Shown: positions 12,288-22,456, counted from the stretch's first letter. The stretch: DNA of 64,000 bases from Thermothielavioides terrestris NRRL 8126 (GCF_000226115.1 NC_016457.1:5890001-5954000); one strand, 5' to 3'. Notes: generated by a model from the letters alone, not told the origin. Made by a program: numbers and translations.

Positions 12288-12666
12288 TCAGTTGCTCCGG
12301 GCGCCGCCCTTCGCTTCCCTCAGCTCGTTCATCTTGGCGACGCGCTTCTTGAACTCGACGTACTGGCACTTTTCGTAGCTGTGCCGCTCGTCCTGCATCA
12401 TTTTGCGGTCAGATGCAAATCATGCATCACACTGTCCAGACAGAAAAACAGCGTACCTCGCACTTCCAGGGCAGATAGTACGTCTCGAAGCGGCACCGAT
12501 TGAGGGGGATCAGCAGGTGGGCGCAGCTGTCGCGGTAGGCCAAGGGCACCTTCGCATCGCGCATCTCCTCGCGGGTCGCGCCTGCTCGCTCTCGCCGCCT
12601 GGGGTCAGCGACACTCTGCTCGGGGCAAGGGGCGGGGGATTGGGGGGATTGTTTGGCAGCGCCCAT
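12288..12666 (-). CDS. NDUFB7: NADH:ubiquinone oxidoreductase subunit NDUFB7 (B18), complex I
   Basis: Exons on the minus strand are 12666-12457 and 12392-12288; the 64-bp intron (12456-12393) has GTACGC, CTGAC and CAG. The protein is 104 residues. It carries the twin CX9C motif of the family: Cys48-X9-Cys58 (around LLIPLNRC) and Cys69-X9-Cys79 (CEDERHSYEKC), followed by a charged C-terminal helix. B18 is an accessory membrane-arm subunit of mitochondrial complex I on the intermembrane-space side, where such CX9C proteins are oxidised by the Mia40 pathway. The start at 12666 gives MGAAKQS; the glycine at position 2 recalls the N-myristoylated mammalian B18, but the Ser is one place later than the usual consensus. 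Another ATG at 12707 is in a different frame. Confidence 0.9.
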
Positions 12667-13589
12667 GGCTTCTTACGCCGCGGAGTCTCGGCTGATTCTA
12701 GCGCCATTGTTGGGCGGCAATCGAGGCGGCGATTAGGTGTGTGTGTGTCGTGCGTCGTTGTCGCTGTCGTTGTCGTTGTGCGGGTCGCCCATGTTTGGAT
12801 CCGTCGCCTGGAAACTCGGGAGGTTTGGACCGGAAGCAGGCCGAAGTGGAGCTCTGAACCGTTACGCTACGCTACCAGCTGGCATACGGCAGCTGGCAGG
12901 TGCAACAACAGCACTGCAGCTGAAAGGAGCAAAATAGGGTTGTCGTCGTATTTACGGAAAGACGGGTACATGCCACGTAACTTTACACCTACCCCTCTGT
13001 TCCCAACATGGTCATGGTTCACGAATTGAATTATACGAGAGTGGCCAGGGTTTTTTTCTTTTTTTCTTTTTCTTTTCTTTTTTTTTGAAAAAATCCAGGG
13101 CCAGATTTGATTGCCAACAGCCGAAATGCGCTGAACTGCGTTGAATCGGATTGAAGTGAGTGGGATTAAGTTGAGCTGTTCGGAACCACGGTTCCCAAGC
13201 ACAGCCTCAGCTCAGCGAGAAAACAATCGCTGTTCCGCACATAGCTAGTCTCGAAGTTCAAAGCAACCAAGCCGCCGAATAAAGAGCGCGCGTATCTGTG
13301 CCCTGGAGAGAATTGTTCTTTTGGCTCGTTGCCTTTCTGGCTGGCGTGTTTTGCCCGAGAAATGATCTTTAACTGTGCGCTTTATTCCTGCCCGCACTCG
13401 TCCCCGGACGCCCCGACACGTCAATCCAATTGCAGGGTTGCAGGGCGAGAAGAAGCCTCTATATAAAAAAAGGCATCTGACGAGACTCGTATCCTCTGTC
13501 GCCCTTGGCATCGCTCAGCCGTCTGGCTTATTGTCACGAACCTTCCCCGTATCCACGACGAGCACCATCCAACTACCATAACGGGCAAC
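12667..13589. other. Intergenic with GT/CG-rich and polypyrimidine tracts
   Basis: It holds a GT/CGTTGT-rich stretch at about 12736-12780 and a 35-base pyrimidine tract (13051-13087). No gene is seen except the promoter of the candidate at 13590: ctatataaaa at 13459-13468 looks like a TATA box about 125 bases before that ATG. Confidence 0.45.
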
Positions 13590-13898
13590 ATGAAGGTTCA
13601 TGTGCAGGGGTTCGAATGGCTGTGCTGTAAATGCAGAATCAAATGCCGCCTGACGCTCCCGAACAACGAGATACATATCATTGATCTCTCGGCTGTTCGT
13701 TGCAGAAATCAGGTGCGAAAGGAGCGGCGGGAACCCGCCCGGTGGATGTTGCGCCTCATTCCTCATTCCTTCAGATGCCGAGTCTCCTGTTGGCGACTAT
13801 TTCCGACCACGACCACCATCGAGTATGTTCCATGCGGCCATAACCCCAATGGCTGCAGAGAGTGCGGCAACCCTTTCAAATGGGTGATACAGCCATAA
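13590..13898 (+). CDS. Candidate small Cys-rich protein, unknown
   Basis: An open frame of 102 residues starts at ATG 13590, behind a TATA-like box and a leader free of ATG for about 100 bases. It has two clusters that could bind zinc: WLCCKCRIKC near residues 10-19 and CGHNPNGCRECG near 82-93, the spacing of a zinc ribbon. Many Sordariomycetes encode short uncharacterised proteins with a W-x-C-x2-C head and a C-G-H...C-x2-C tail, so the layout is plausible, but I do not recognise a named family. The middle section is basic and low in complexity, so an intron there is possible. Treat as a candidate gene. Confidence 0.4.
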   Translation: MKVHVQGFEWLCCKCRIKCRLTLPNNEIHIIDLSAVRCRNQVRKERREPARWMLRLIPHSFRCRVSCWRLFPTTTTIEYVPCGHNPNGCRECGNPFKWVIQP

Positions 13899-14109
13899 AA
13901 GGAAAGAAAACAGAAGGGGGAAAAAGGCAAAAGAGGTAAGACCGGAATGAGATGAGCAACCCTTACCCCATCAATCATAGGATTGCTCAATCACCTCACT
14001 GAATGAAGCCTTGCTGCAGGTTTCAGCCAGCGTAGACTCTAACGCGAAGTCATCTGTGCTTTCTGCATGGTTTGCAGATGCTCTTTGCTCACTGAATGTT
14101 GGCGCGATA

Positions 14110-14830
14110 ACACACCCTCCTTTATGTCAAGCATTCCACCCTGACCATCTACCGCGACGCATGCCTCGGCCTTTTCCTGGCAATCGCCGCTCTCGGAATT
14201 GCAGCCAGGGTGTCCTTCTGGTCCGACTCCGGCCCTGACGACGGAGCAGCAGGCTCATTGGAAGGCTTCTCTTATTACTCGATCGGTTCGGTCCTGCTGT
14301 CCCTTGGCTCTGCCGGGTGCGGTTACGTGGTCAGGTCGGCAACAACCGAGGCCAGCTTCCAGTTCCAGGACAAGGACCGGCGGAGCGTCGCCGTCATGTG
14401 GCTGCAAAGAGCCTGCACCGTGTGAGACTCGCATTTCCCTCCTGCCTCGTCCTGAACCCCTTGGAAAACCCCGACATTCGTGTCTCCATGCCCACTTCGG
14501 CACAAGAAAGACCGTTTGTAAGCGCTGTCCCCCTCCTCCCTCTTGCTGCTGCCGGCAGCCGCCACTCCGCTCCATCCATGGCTTCTTTCATTCAAACCAT
14601 CGCTCACGAAACAAAGCCTGCACGTGGAGATGTTTAGCGTTCTCGTAATCGCTGGTGTCATCCTCCAGACGGTGGGGACCGCTTGGCTGCATTGGAGCGT
14701 CACCGTCTCCCTGCTCGGATTGATGCTCCATCTTCTTACCTTCCCATTCCTCCTCTCACCCTGCTCCATACATTCGCTTTTCGTAGTATCGCTTATGTTC
14801 TTCGCCAGGTGAGAACGATACTAGATTACA
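14110..14830 (+). pseudogene. Decayed fragment of a multi-pass fungal membrane protein
   Basis: One frame keeps several blocks that together look like the membrane part of a large fungal protein family: a segment near 14150-14225 (CLGLFLAIAALGIAARVSFW), a second near 14265-14345 (SIGSVLLSLGSAGCGYVV), a WLQRACTV block ending in an in-frame TGA at 14423, then after more stops a third membrane block at 14630-14760 (VLVIAGVILQTVGTAWLHWS). The TV-stop-DSHF order recalls the TVGDQ-F motif I associate with that family. In-frame stops and no start or clear splice sites argue for a pseudogene. Family assignment is from memory of its pattern and is tentative. Confidence 0.35.
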
Positions 14831-15184
14831 GACATGTACCTCCTGGCTCTTTTATGTGGTAAAATTGACCTACCTATTAATAATAGATTCTGAGCCGCCG
14901 CTTTCATGTGTCATGCCTCAATTCCCTTCCGTGGCCTTCAGGAGGGAAGGTTTAAAGCACGTTGTTTGGAGTCTATCTCTCAGAAAAATAAACAGACAAA
15001 TTTCGGCGGAATATGTTCCTACAGCTAATTGGAACGAACGTGTTTCTCGCAACGACCTCAGGTCTAGATGCGCTCGTTGTCGAACAACTGCCTAGCTACA
15101 CGACGAGCCCGAGACAAGAATAACTAGGAGCATCACCACTCCTTCGTAGAGAGGAGAGAGCAACAGCTGCCAAGCGCCTGATGA
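14831..15184. other. Intergenic, 3' flank of the xylanase gene
   Basis: I see no gene. It must contain the 3' UTR and polyadenylation region of the xylanase gene, which is transcribed leftwards. Confidence 0.4.
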
Positions 15185-15944
<760 letters not shown>

Positions 15945-15982
15945 GTCGGATGCTTTTCTTAGTTCCTGCTGGGTGTTTCCAC

Positions 15983-16426
15983 CTAGCCAGAGCAGCTGGG
16001 AGCAGGATATTGTAGAGATCGAGGCAGGCGCCTCTTATCTACCGTCACTGACCCAGCAGTCCCAGCCACCAAGAAGCCAAGAGACAGTGATGACGGTTAT
16101 TTTCCCGGCCACATCCTCCTTATATACAACCGCAAATGACTTGGCACACTCAGGGGGACGTCGAGGTTGCATGCTATGGGATCTCTGGTGGAGAGACAGC
16201 TCCAACTAGATGTCATCACAAGAGCTGTTGTGTGGACGCCGCACATCAAATTCAAAGCGGCAGCCGTATTTAGCCTGAAGCGGTCCTGCAGGGCCACGTC
16301 GATCACGGCGATGTATGATGGATCCGATGCGGACAGGGCCGGGAGTTTACATTCTGCGGGGAATTGCCCGGTCGCTACCGACAGCCGGCTTCCCTGGTGC
16401 CGGGACAGGGGCGCCGTCTGGGCTAG
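15983..16426 (-). promoter_or_regulatory. Candidate xylanase promoter: TATA box and XlnR/Xyr1-like sites
   Basis: Read towards the xylanase, a TATATAAG-like box lies at about 16118-16127, roughly 175 bases before the ATG. GGCTAA (complement of ttagcc, 16270-16275) lies about 145 bases further upstream. GGCTAG words occur at 15983-15988 (complement) and 16421-16426 (plus strand). GGCTAR is the core bound by the Zn2Cys6 xylanase activator XlnR/Xyr1. The words are short and could occur by chance; the combination with a TATA box in front of a GH11 gene is suggestive. Confidence 0.4.
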
Positions 16427-17534
16427 TATAGTATACATTGACCCGAAGACGCGCACCAATAACAGAGATGTTAGTTCCAAATGAACGAAGCTTCTTGGCT
16501 CCGAATCTGAGCACCCATCACATGGGACTCCGCAGCTGCCAAAAGCCAACGAGGCGCGCGAATGGGCAAAAGGTCCGTACGGACAAGAGTGAATTGCTGG
16601 GTGGCGTGCTTCGTCTCGTGAAGTAACAACCAGGATCTCAAGGGTGGGGGGATAACATGGACTCTCCTACGTATTAATAAGTTGCGGAAGTGGTATAGCC
16701 GTAGTGTTAGCCGGAGTCGCGTTGGGTTTGTTTGATGAGGGCAGGCACTTTGAAATGGCTCATTCTCTCCAGCGGCCATCTGGGTATCTGAAGTCTCATT
16801 TGGGCTCACCCTGGTTGACCTCGCAGCAAAAGAACCACCGAGCAGTCAGCCTTTGGAGAACAGAGCTGGAGAGTAAGGGGGATTAACCGCCACGGTAATA
16901 GGGCGCATTCGGGAAGAAGTGAGTGTTGTTCGTAGCCGCCCTAGCCTCCGTAACAAGCTGATCGTGCCAAACACTTAAGCGCAGTCATGGAGTTGAACCT
17001 GAGGCCTCTGGGGATCCTTGCTGATTTGTTGCGAATATCCAGCCCAACGATCAGTCCTCGTGGCGTGGCTGAAGCCCCTTAGCCCGCAGGTCTCTAGGCG
17101 ACCACAACTTACAAGAGCCTTCCAAGGTTGCTCTCCAAACCGTACACCGGAGACGGAGGAAACAGGCGCAATACTCACTGGACCCATCCTGCTTTTAGCA
17201 GGCACAATCATTGGTTGCTGGGTATGCAGTCAACTTCTTTTTGGTGATATGGTGACCTCTTTGTCGTCCGCCAAGCTGCACGTCGGTGAAAGGGGTGACG
17301 CTTGCGGCAAGGCGTCTTTGAATAGGTTGAGGTGGCTTACAGACAAACACCGCTTCTAGAAGCGAGCGACGAGCACAAAGAGCAAGCACAAACCCAGAAC
17401 ATCGACCAACGTGCCCCTTCCCGGCTATATTCAACTACCAAACCCACCGATCCCAGGCCTCCAGCCAACACGGTCCAGAGGAATCGATTCATCTGATCTC
17501 GAGCTGTTCGTGGCATGTTGTGACTCCGCCGACA
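16427..17534. other. Intergenic between divergent xylanase and kinase genes
   Basis: No coding region or RNA gene recognised. It must contain the kinase promoter. A short hydrophobic frame around 17190-17270 (ILLLAGTIIGCW) has no start context or splice partner. Confidence 0.4.
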
Positions 17535-19259
17535 ATGGCGTCCGACCCGGTACTCAAGTACTCGCACCACGCAATTGTGGTGCATCCGCTCAGGAACCCC
17601 GAGATCCCCGAGAGAGCGCCTGCTCTGCTCGGCAAGGACAACGCTTCGGCCCGGTACTTGCGGGCGCGCAGCGGCGGCTTCCTCCTCGTCCGGTGGCTCA
17701 AGAACGACCCCGTCGAGCACCCGGACGTGTCGGTGGGGCTCTTCGCGAGCGTCGACCGGCCGCAGGAGCTGGTCATCATCAAGAAGCTGAAGCGGCTGCT
17801 GCGGCACGACCACGCGGCCGACGTGAGCAACCCGATGGCGGCCGAGATCGAGCTGAGCACCGTGGCGGACCCGCTCGTGCGGCGCCAGCTGCCGCTCTAC
17901 CACCCGAAAATGGGCCAGACGCCGTTCCCGCAGCTGGACGCGGTCCAAGTGCACCACCGGGGAACGCGGGGGAAGGCGTACGGCGACTTCGACGCGACGC
18001 TCTTCTACAAGTACTACAACGGCGGCACGCTGTACGATCTGATGGAGAAGTACCGCCTGGCGAACCGGATGGTGCCGGAGGGGTTCATCTGGCACTACGT
18101 CGCCGAGCACGGCCGGGCGCTCGCGTGGCTGCACACGGGCGACATCCCCTCGCGCGAGTACAACGTGGCGCACAAGGCGGAGATCGGGCAGCCGGGCAAG
18201 GCGGTGAACCGGTGGAGGCCGGCGCTCGCGTGGGACGCGCTCTGCCACATGGACGCGCACGCGGACAACATCTGGCTGCACTACCCGACGGAGGAGGAGA
18301 AGGCGGCCAACCCGGAGCTGCGGCGGTTCGGCGACGCGCGGCCGCAGATCATCCTCGGCGACTTCGGCATCGCGATGCAGGCGCGCAACGACCGCAACAA
18401 CCTGCTGCAGGCGCGCACGAGCCCGGACATGCCCGAGCCCGAGACGCTGCGCGACAAGAGCGACCTGGGGTCCAACCTGCTGCGGCTGGCGGTGGCGGGG
18501 ATGCCGGCGCCGGCGCGGCACAAGATCATGGACGCGGTCAGGACGGGCGCGCGGACGGGCTCGTCGCGGCGGCCCAAGAAGCCCGCGCCCGAGTCCGACG
18601 TGGACGTCTGCATGTCCAAGTCGTACTCGCCGGGGCTGCTGGCGTGCTACAAGCGGCTGCGGCCGCTGGTGGAGCTGGTCGAGTCCAACGACTGGGACGA
18701 GCTGCTGCGGCGGACGGACCGGGCCGACTGGGCGCGCTTCCCGTCCAACGACTTCGTCTACGGCACCATGATCGCCATGGCGGACGCGTACCTGGACGGG
18801 TACGTGGGCAGCAGCGCCGAAGAGTCGGTGCGGTGGACGCAACCGCTGCCGACGTGCATGCCCCTCCGCGCCCTGGTGCGCCGGCCGCGGCACCACCGCT
18901 GGGACTGGGACAAGGTGGACGAGCAGCTGTCGTGGCATATCCGCAAGGCCTTCTTCCAGTACGGGCCCGGGAGCGTGGCAATATGCCAGGCCCATGTCAT
19001 CGGCGCTGGCGTGCCCGAAGCGGAGCTGGAGCAGGTCGAGTTCGACGAGTCGTACGGTCTCGAGCTCCGAGACGAGCGGGCACAGGAGGCCGAGGCCATC
19101 GCGGGCCGCGCCACAGTGGTGCCGCCGCGGGAGGCCAGCCCCGAGTTCAGGATCCGCTCGCCGGCGACGACTCCGCCCGAGTACCGCCGCCGCAGAGAAA
19201 TCGACGATGCCGTCTACCAACAGCGTCGCCGCTTGAGGCTCCGGCCGAGGCGCAGCTAG
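17535..19259 (+). CDS. Divergent protein kinase-like protein
   Basis: A 574-residue frame starts at ATG 17535. The kinase core is atypical but readable: Lys83 in VIIKKLK as the ATP-binding lysine, HMDAHADN at 238-245 in place of HRDLKPxN (Asp240 catalytic base, Asn245), and GDFG with Asp276. A usual glycine-rich loop is not evident; the N-lobe begins near SGGFLLVRWL. Before the catalytic loop are FYKYYNGGTLYDLMEKY and WHYVAEHGRALAWLH, which fit helices D and E. The C-terminal 80 residues are Glu/Arg-rich and probably disordered. All three catalytic positions are present, so it may be active, but substrate and pathway are unknown. Such kinases are common and fast-evolving in Sordariomycetes. 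The gene is GC-rich, hence a long overlapping antisense frame that I do not call. Confidence 0.8.
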   Translation: MASDPVLKYSHHAIVVHPLRNPEIPERAPALLGKDNASARYLRARSGGFLLVRWLKNDPVEHPDVSVGLFASVDRPQELVIIKKLKRLLRHDHAADVSNPMAAEIELSTVADPLVRRQLPLYHPKMGQTPFPQLDAVQVHHRGTRGKAYGDFDATLFYKYYNGGTLYDLMEKYRLANRMVPEGFIWHYVAEHGRALAWLHTGDIPSREYNVAHKAEIGQPGKAVNRWRPALAWDALCHMDAHADNIWLHYPTEEEKAANPELRRFGDARPQIILGDFGIAMQARNDRNNLLQARTSPDMPEPETLRDKSDLGSNLLRLAVAGMPAPARHKIMDAVRTGARTGSSRRPKKPAPESDVDVCMSKSYSPGLLACYKRLRPLVELVESNDWDELLRRTDRADWARFPSNDFVYGTMIAMADAYLDGYVGSSAEESVRWTQPLPTCMPLRALVRRPRHHRWDWDKVDEQLSWHIRKAFFQYGPGSVAICQAHVIGAGVPEAELEQVEFDESYGLELRDERAQEAEAIAGRATVVPPREASPEFRIRSPATTPPEYRRRREIDDAVYQQRRRLRLRPRRS

Positions 19260-19373
19260 CTGGAGCGGCCAGGCCGCTGTGTAACTACCTAGCTCATTTC
19301 GATGAAAAAGGCGGAGAAGGGGAGGGAGAGGGGTGGAGAGCGTCGGGGCTCGGCACATAAGAGGAAAAAGTGA

Positions 19374-19459
19374 TGCCTACTACAGGAATCGAACCTGTGA
19401 TCTTTGCATGTCGTCGTGGTGATACAAGTGCAACGCATTAGCCACTATGCTAAGCAGGC
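19374..19459 (-). tRNA. tRNA-Thr (anticodon UGU) with 13-nt intron
   Basis: On the minus strand a complete cloverleaf folds: acceptor GCCTGCT paired with AGTAGGC, D-stem GCAT/ATGC, anticodon stem TTGCA/TGCAA, variable loop AGATC, and T-arm ACAGG-TTCGATT-CCTGT, with discriminator A. The anticodon loop reads CTTGTA, then a 13-nt intron, then A; the intron lies one base 3' of the anticodon TGT, the canonical position 37/38. The mature length is 73 nt before CCA addition. Directly downstream are five T residues (aaaaa at 19365-19369 on the plus strand), a Pol III terminator. A- and B-box sequences are internal. It would decode ACA. Confidence 0.93.
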
Positions 19460-20191
19460 GGTGAGCTGAGTGCAGCGATCCTCGCTGAGGCTTATTTGGG
19501 GAAAACAAGACCGCGCCTCTGCCCCCTCCCCTGATTTTGATTTTGACCAACGTCCAGACATGCCGTTGCGTCTCTCTCCTGGCAAGTATGTGAGACACCT
19601 GGGAACGCCGATAAACAGTACGCAGCTTGACTGAAGAAGTTAATACCTAGCATGATGACGGTACCTATTATCGGCGCTGGCGAAGCTAGGCGGTGCTAGG
19701 GGAGTGGACTTTCCGAGGAAAGGGAGAAACCTGGAAGAAGAGAGGGCTGCGAAAAATCCCCACTTTCACTTCAGCCTTCGGGTAGCGATACCAGCACGAA
19801 CTCCCTTTCCTCCTTTTTCTTTGATAACCTATGCCCACGGTGTAATGGCACCCACAAAAGCCACGCACGAGAACGGTACATGACAGGCTAGTGATGTCAC
19901 CTGGAAGGGACACGGGTAGAGGACATTACCACACATGTGGGTTGGGAACACATGCAAGATTACCAGGTAGAGACGCATGTGCTTGCAGCTGTGGCGACGG
20001 AGCGCCTAGCAATATGAGGTAGGGCGACTGTCCGCCGACTAGCTGATCCCAGAATCACTCTCCGACATCAATGAGAACTATCCTCAGCAGTCATCACCAC
20101 TGCGTCGTCTTGTCCAGAAGCTCTTGGAAGCTCCTATTACCCCACGCTTCTTCTGCCACACCCTACTACTGGCAGGTGTATTACGGCATCC

Positions 20192-20226
<35 letters not shown>

Positions 20227-20260
20227 CCCGGTCTAAAAACAGCCATCCGGGCTAAGAACC
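19460..20260. other. Intergenic with T36 homopolymer
   Basis: No gene found. A run of about 36 T residues occupies 20191-20226, just 35 bases before the start codon of the next gene, where it could act as a promoter or leader poly(dT) tract. Confidence 0.5.
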
Positions 20261-21094
20261 ATGACTCTCAAGCGCTATCCTGACCCCAGCGAGGGCAAGA
20301 ACCGCCGAGACACCAACGACGAGGCGGAATCCGGCAAGGTTCCTGCCGAAAACAGCCTGCCCATCGAAGATTCCGAAGGAAGCCGTGAAGCCCACAACCG
20401 AGACCTCGGATGTGGACCGCGGTGGCCAGAAAACAAAGTTATCCAGCACATCTTTGACGGAAAGGGCAACATAAGGTCTGACAAGGAATTGGGAAGCCTG
20501 AGTATCAGAATGGTGCCCAACCTGAACGGTCGCCTTGTCGATGATTGCAGAGAAGCGGCGTGGATGGTCGACCTGCTCGTCGGGTGCGCAGACATCGCCC
20601 GCTTGATGCGCGAGGGGTTCTTTTGGTCGGCCGCCGACGTCTTGCCGGAACAAGGACGTATCGCGAAGCGGCTGCCAGCCGAATGGGCAGATTCCGGTTT
20701 TCGCCATTGTCGCGTCTGGATTCTTATGGACAGGTCCCACGGTGACGCTCCCCAGTGGTTCGCCAGTTTGGAACTGTTCGCCCGGTCCTTCGAGCTCCTT
20801 CCGCGCTTTCGACTGCAGGACCTGTCACCGCAAAACATCTGCGAGGCAGTCGCATGGGTCCCGTCAGGCGATGTGGTTTACAACTACGACTGCCGCTCGC
20901 CGGGCCGGAACTGCAACTGCATTTACGATGGCATGCCCCTGCAGGGCTGGTGGCCATGGCCCAAGGACGAGGGCGCCTGCGTGGCCGAAGTCCCGCAACA
21001 TGCCCGTGATGCGGACGAGTTAGCATTTCCAGGCCCCCCACTCCCTGTTGACCATGACGAGACTGTTAAAAGCTGGGGTTGCGTTATCTTGTAA
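20261..21094 (+). CDS. Hypothetical protein with C-terminal CaaX box
   Basis: A 277-residue frame starts at ATG 20261 and has no introns. The first 60 residues are hydrophilic. Residues 80-260 look globular, rich in Trp and paired Cys (WMVDLLVGC, FRHCRVWILMD, YDCRSPGRNCNCIYDG). There is no signal peptide or membrane helix. The protein ends KSWGCVIL, a perfect C-a-a-X box; the terminal Leu predicts geranylgeranylation by GGTase I, hence anchoring to the cytosolic face of membranes. I recognise no domain and it does not resemble a Ras or Rho GTPase. Codon use is less GC3-biased than in neighbouring housekeeping genes, as often seen in lineage-specific genes. Confidence 0.6.
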   Translation: MTLKRYPDPSEGKNRRDTNDEAESGKVPAENSLPIEDSEGSREAHNRDLGCGPRWPENKVIQHIFDGKGNIRSDKELGSLSIRMVPNLNGRLVDDCREAAWMVDLLVGCADIARLMREGFFWSAADVLPEQGRIAKRLPAEWADSGFRHCRVWILMDRSHGDAPQWFASLELFARSFELLPRFRLQDLSPQNICEAVAWVPSGDVVYNYDCRSPGRNCNCIYDGMPLQGWWPWPKDEGACVAEVPQHARDADELAFPGPPLPVDHDETVKSWGCVIL

Positions 21095-21471
21095 TTAAAG
21101 GGGGGCGTTCTTTTAGAGCTTGTATTGACGCCGGTTCCTCACCCGGTGAATAGAACCGAGTCTTGCAGTCCCGGCCAGCTCTCAACTCGTACCGAGCGCC
21201 TCAAGTAACCCCCCCGGCCTGCAGTCAGCATGTTGACACGTTGTTGGATTCCTCGAAGTCAGTCACGCTTAGCTCTGGCTAGGACGCTCAAAATAAACAA
21301 GGAAGGTAGCGTCTATGGACTGTCCCTACCAACCTTGGAAGGCACCTCCCGTACCTCTGCAAGCCTTCTTGCCTTCCAAAGTTCGTCACACCTTCCGAAG
21401 CATCGCGCCTAGCCCTGGCACTTTCCACGCCGCGTTCCAATCTGTCTGATGCCAGGACCCTAATCCAAAGA
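21095..21471. other. Intergenic, nothing recognised
   Basis: No convincing frame or RNA gene. It contains the 3' flank of the CaaX gene and the probable promoter of the next gene. Confidence 0.4.
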
Positions 21472-21651
21472 ATGTGCGGAAAGAACAAACGGGCATGGGC
21501 GGCCTATAACAACCTGGATATTCTGGTCTCGGACGGCCGGATTTCTTTCATCCCATTCCAACATCACAAACATAAGATGAAAAAATATTCGAAAACAAAT
21601 CTTTGTCGTACAATCCGCGCGAGAAGAGAGCCATTTTCGAACTGTCTAGAC

Positions 21652-22236
21652 ATGCTTGTGTAAGTCGTGCCACAGCATCTGATATCTTTTTTTTTGTTAA
21701 CCTCCTTGAATGTTCCTTTGGCCGCTTTGCTAACACTTCAATGCGGACAGTGGAAGAATTCGAATTCAACAGCCACCCAGGGGGCCTCGGCCCCTTCAGA
21801 CGCCACCATCTCCCGCCCCCACCGGGGAGTCCACCGCGTCCTCCGGCCCCCGTCAGCCCTCGTGCCGGACCATCGGCCGCCGGTCGGCCTCCGACCCGTT
21901 CCCCGACCCGGAGCAAGTAAGTCACGCAGAAGCACAACCTAGCTCAATCCCCATCCCTCCGCCTGCCCCCAACGCCTGGTGCTGCCTCCCGACGCTAATA
22001 GCGGGTTTCCCTATAAGGGTACCGTCACCGTCGTGTCCGAGATGGGTGGGAGGGTCGAGGGACGGGAGGAGGCCGTCCGGCTGCTGGAGGAGCCGGACGG
22101 GGCGGCGGGTTGGCTCGGGGGACCGTGGTGGGCCCTGGTGGCTGGGCGGGGGTTGGTGGCCAGTCTGGAGGTGGGCTGGGGCTGCCTGGTGGTGGCTGTT
22201 GTGTTCGGCGTCGCGTGCGGCGCCCTGGTGTTTTAG
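21652..22236 (+). CDS. Candidate three-exon small protein with C-terminal membrane segment
   Basis: Exons are 21652-21659, 21751-21916 and 22018-22236. Intron 1 (21660-21750) has GTAAGT, gctaac and ACAG; intron 2 (21917-22017) has GTAAGT, gctaat and TAAG. All three exons join in one phase and give 130 residues, and the joined frame makes sense where each raw frame does not. The middle is Pro/Ser-rich, then RTIGRRSASDPFPDPEQ, then GTVTVVSEMGG. The last 25 residues (GWGCLVVAVVFGVACGALVF) are a membrane helix at the very C-terminus, the layout of a tail-anchored protein. The exon 1 frame is open upstream to an ATG at 21472, so a longer N-terminus is possible. Family unknown. Confidence 0.5.
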
Positions 22237-22456
22237 GTGTGCCTCGGGGCGCGGCTTGCCCGCATAATCAGCGAGTACATATCTCAATTATTATTTCAAA
22301 ATTAAATTCTGAGTATTTCTTTCTTTCTTTCTTTCTTCCTTCCTTCCTTTCTTTCTTTTTTCCCTTTTTTCGTTGCTTTTTGGCAACCGATTGGGAGTCT
22401 CCCTCCGGGTTGACTTCCTTGCTCGCGACGGGAATTCACATTATCAGCTTCCTTGT
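22237..22456. repeat. Polypyrimidine (TTTC/TTCC)n tract between convergent genes
   Basis: Positions about 22316-22370 are pure pyrimidine on the plus strand, mainly TTTC and TTCC units. This is a microsatellite with mirror symmetry that could form triplex DNA. It lies between the 3' ends of two convergently transcribed genes. Confidence 0.7.

Noticed and set aside
17337..19358. Very long open frame on the minus strand opposite the kinase gene (over 600 codons)
   Set aside because: GC-rich codon bias in the sense gene suppresses stops in the antisense frame. The antisense translation is Arg/Pro/His-rich with no domain.
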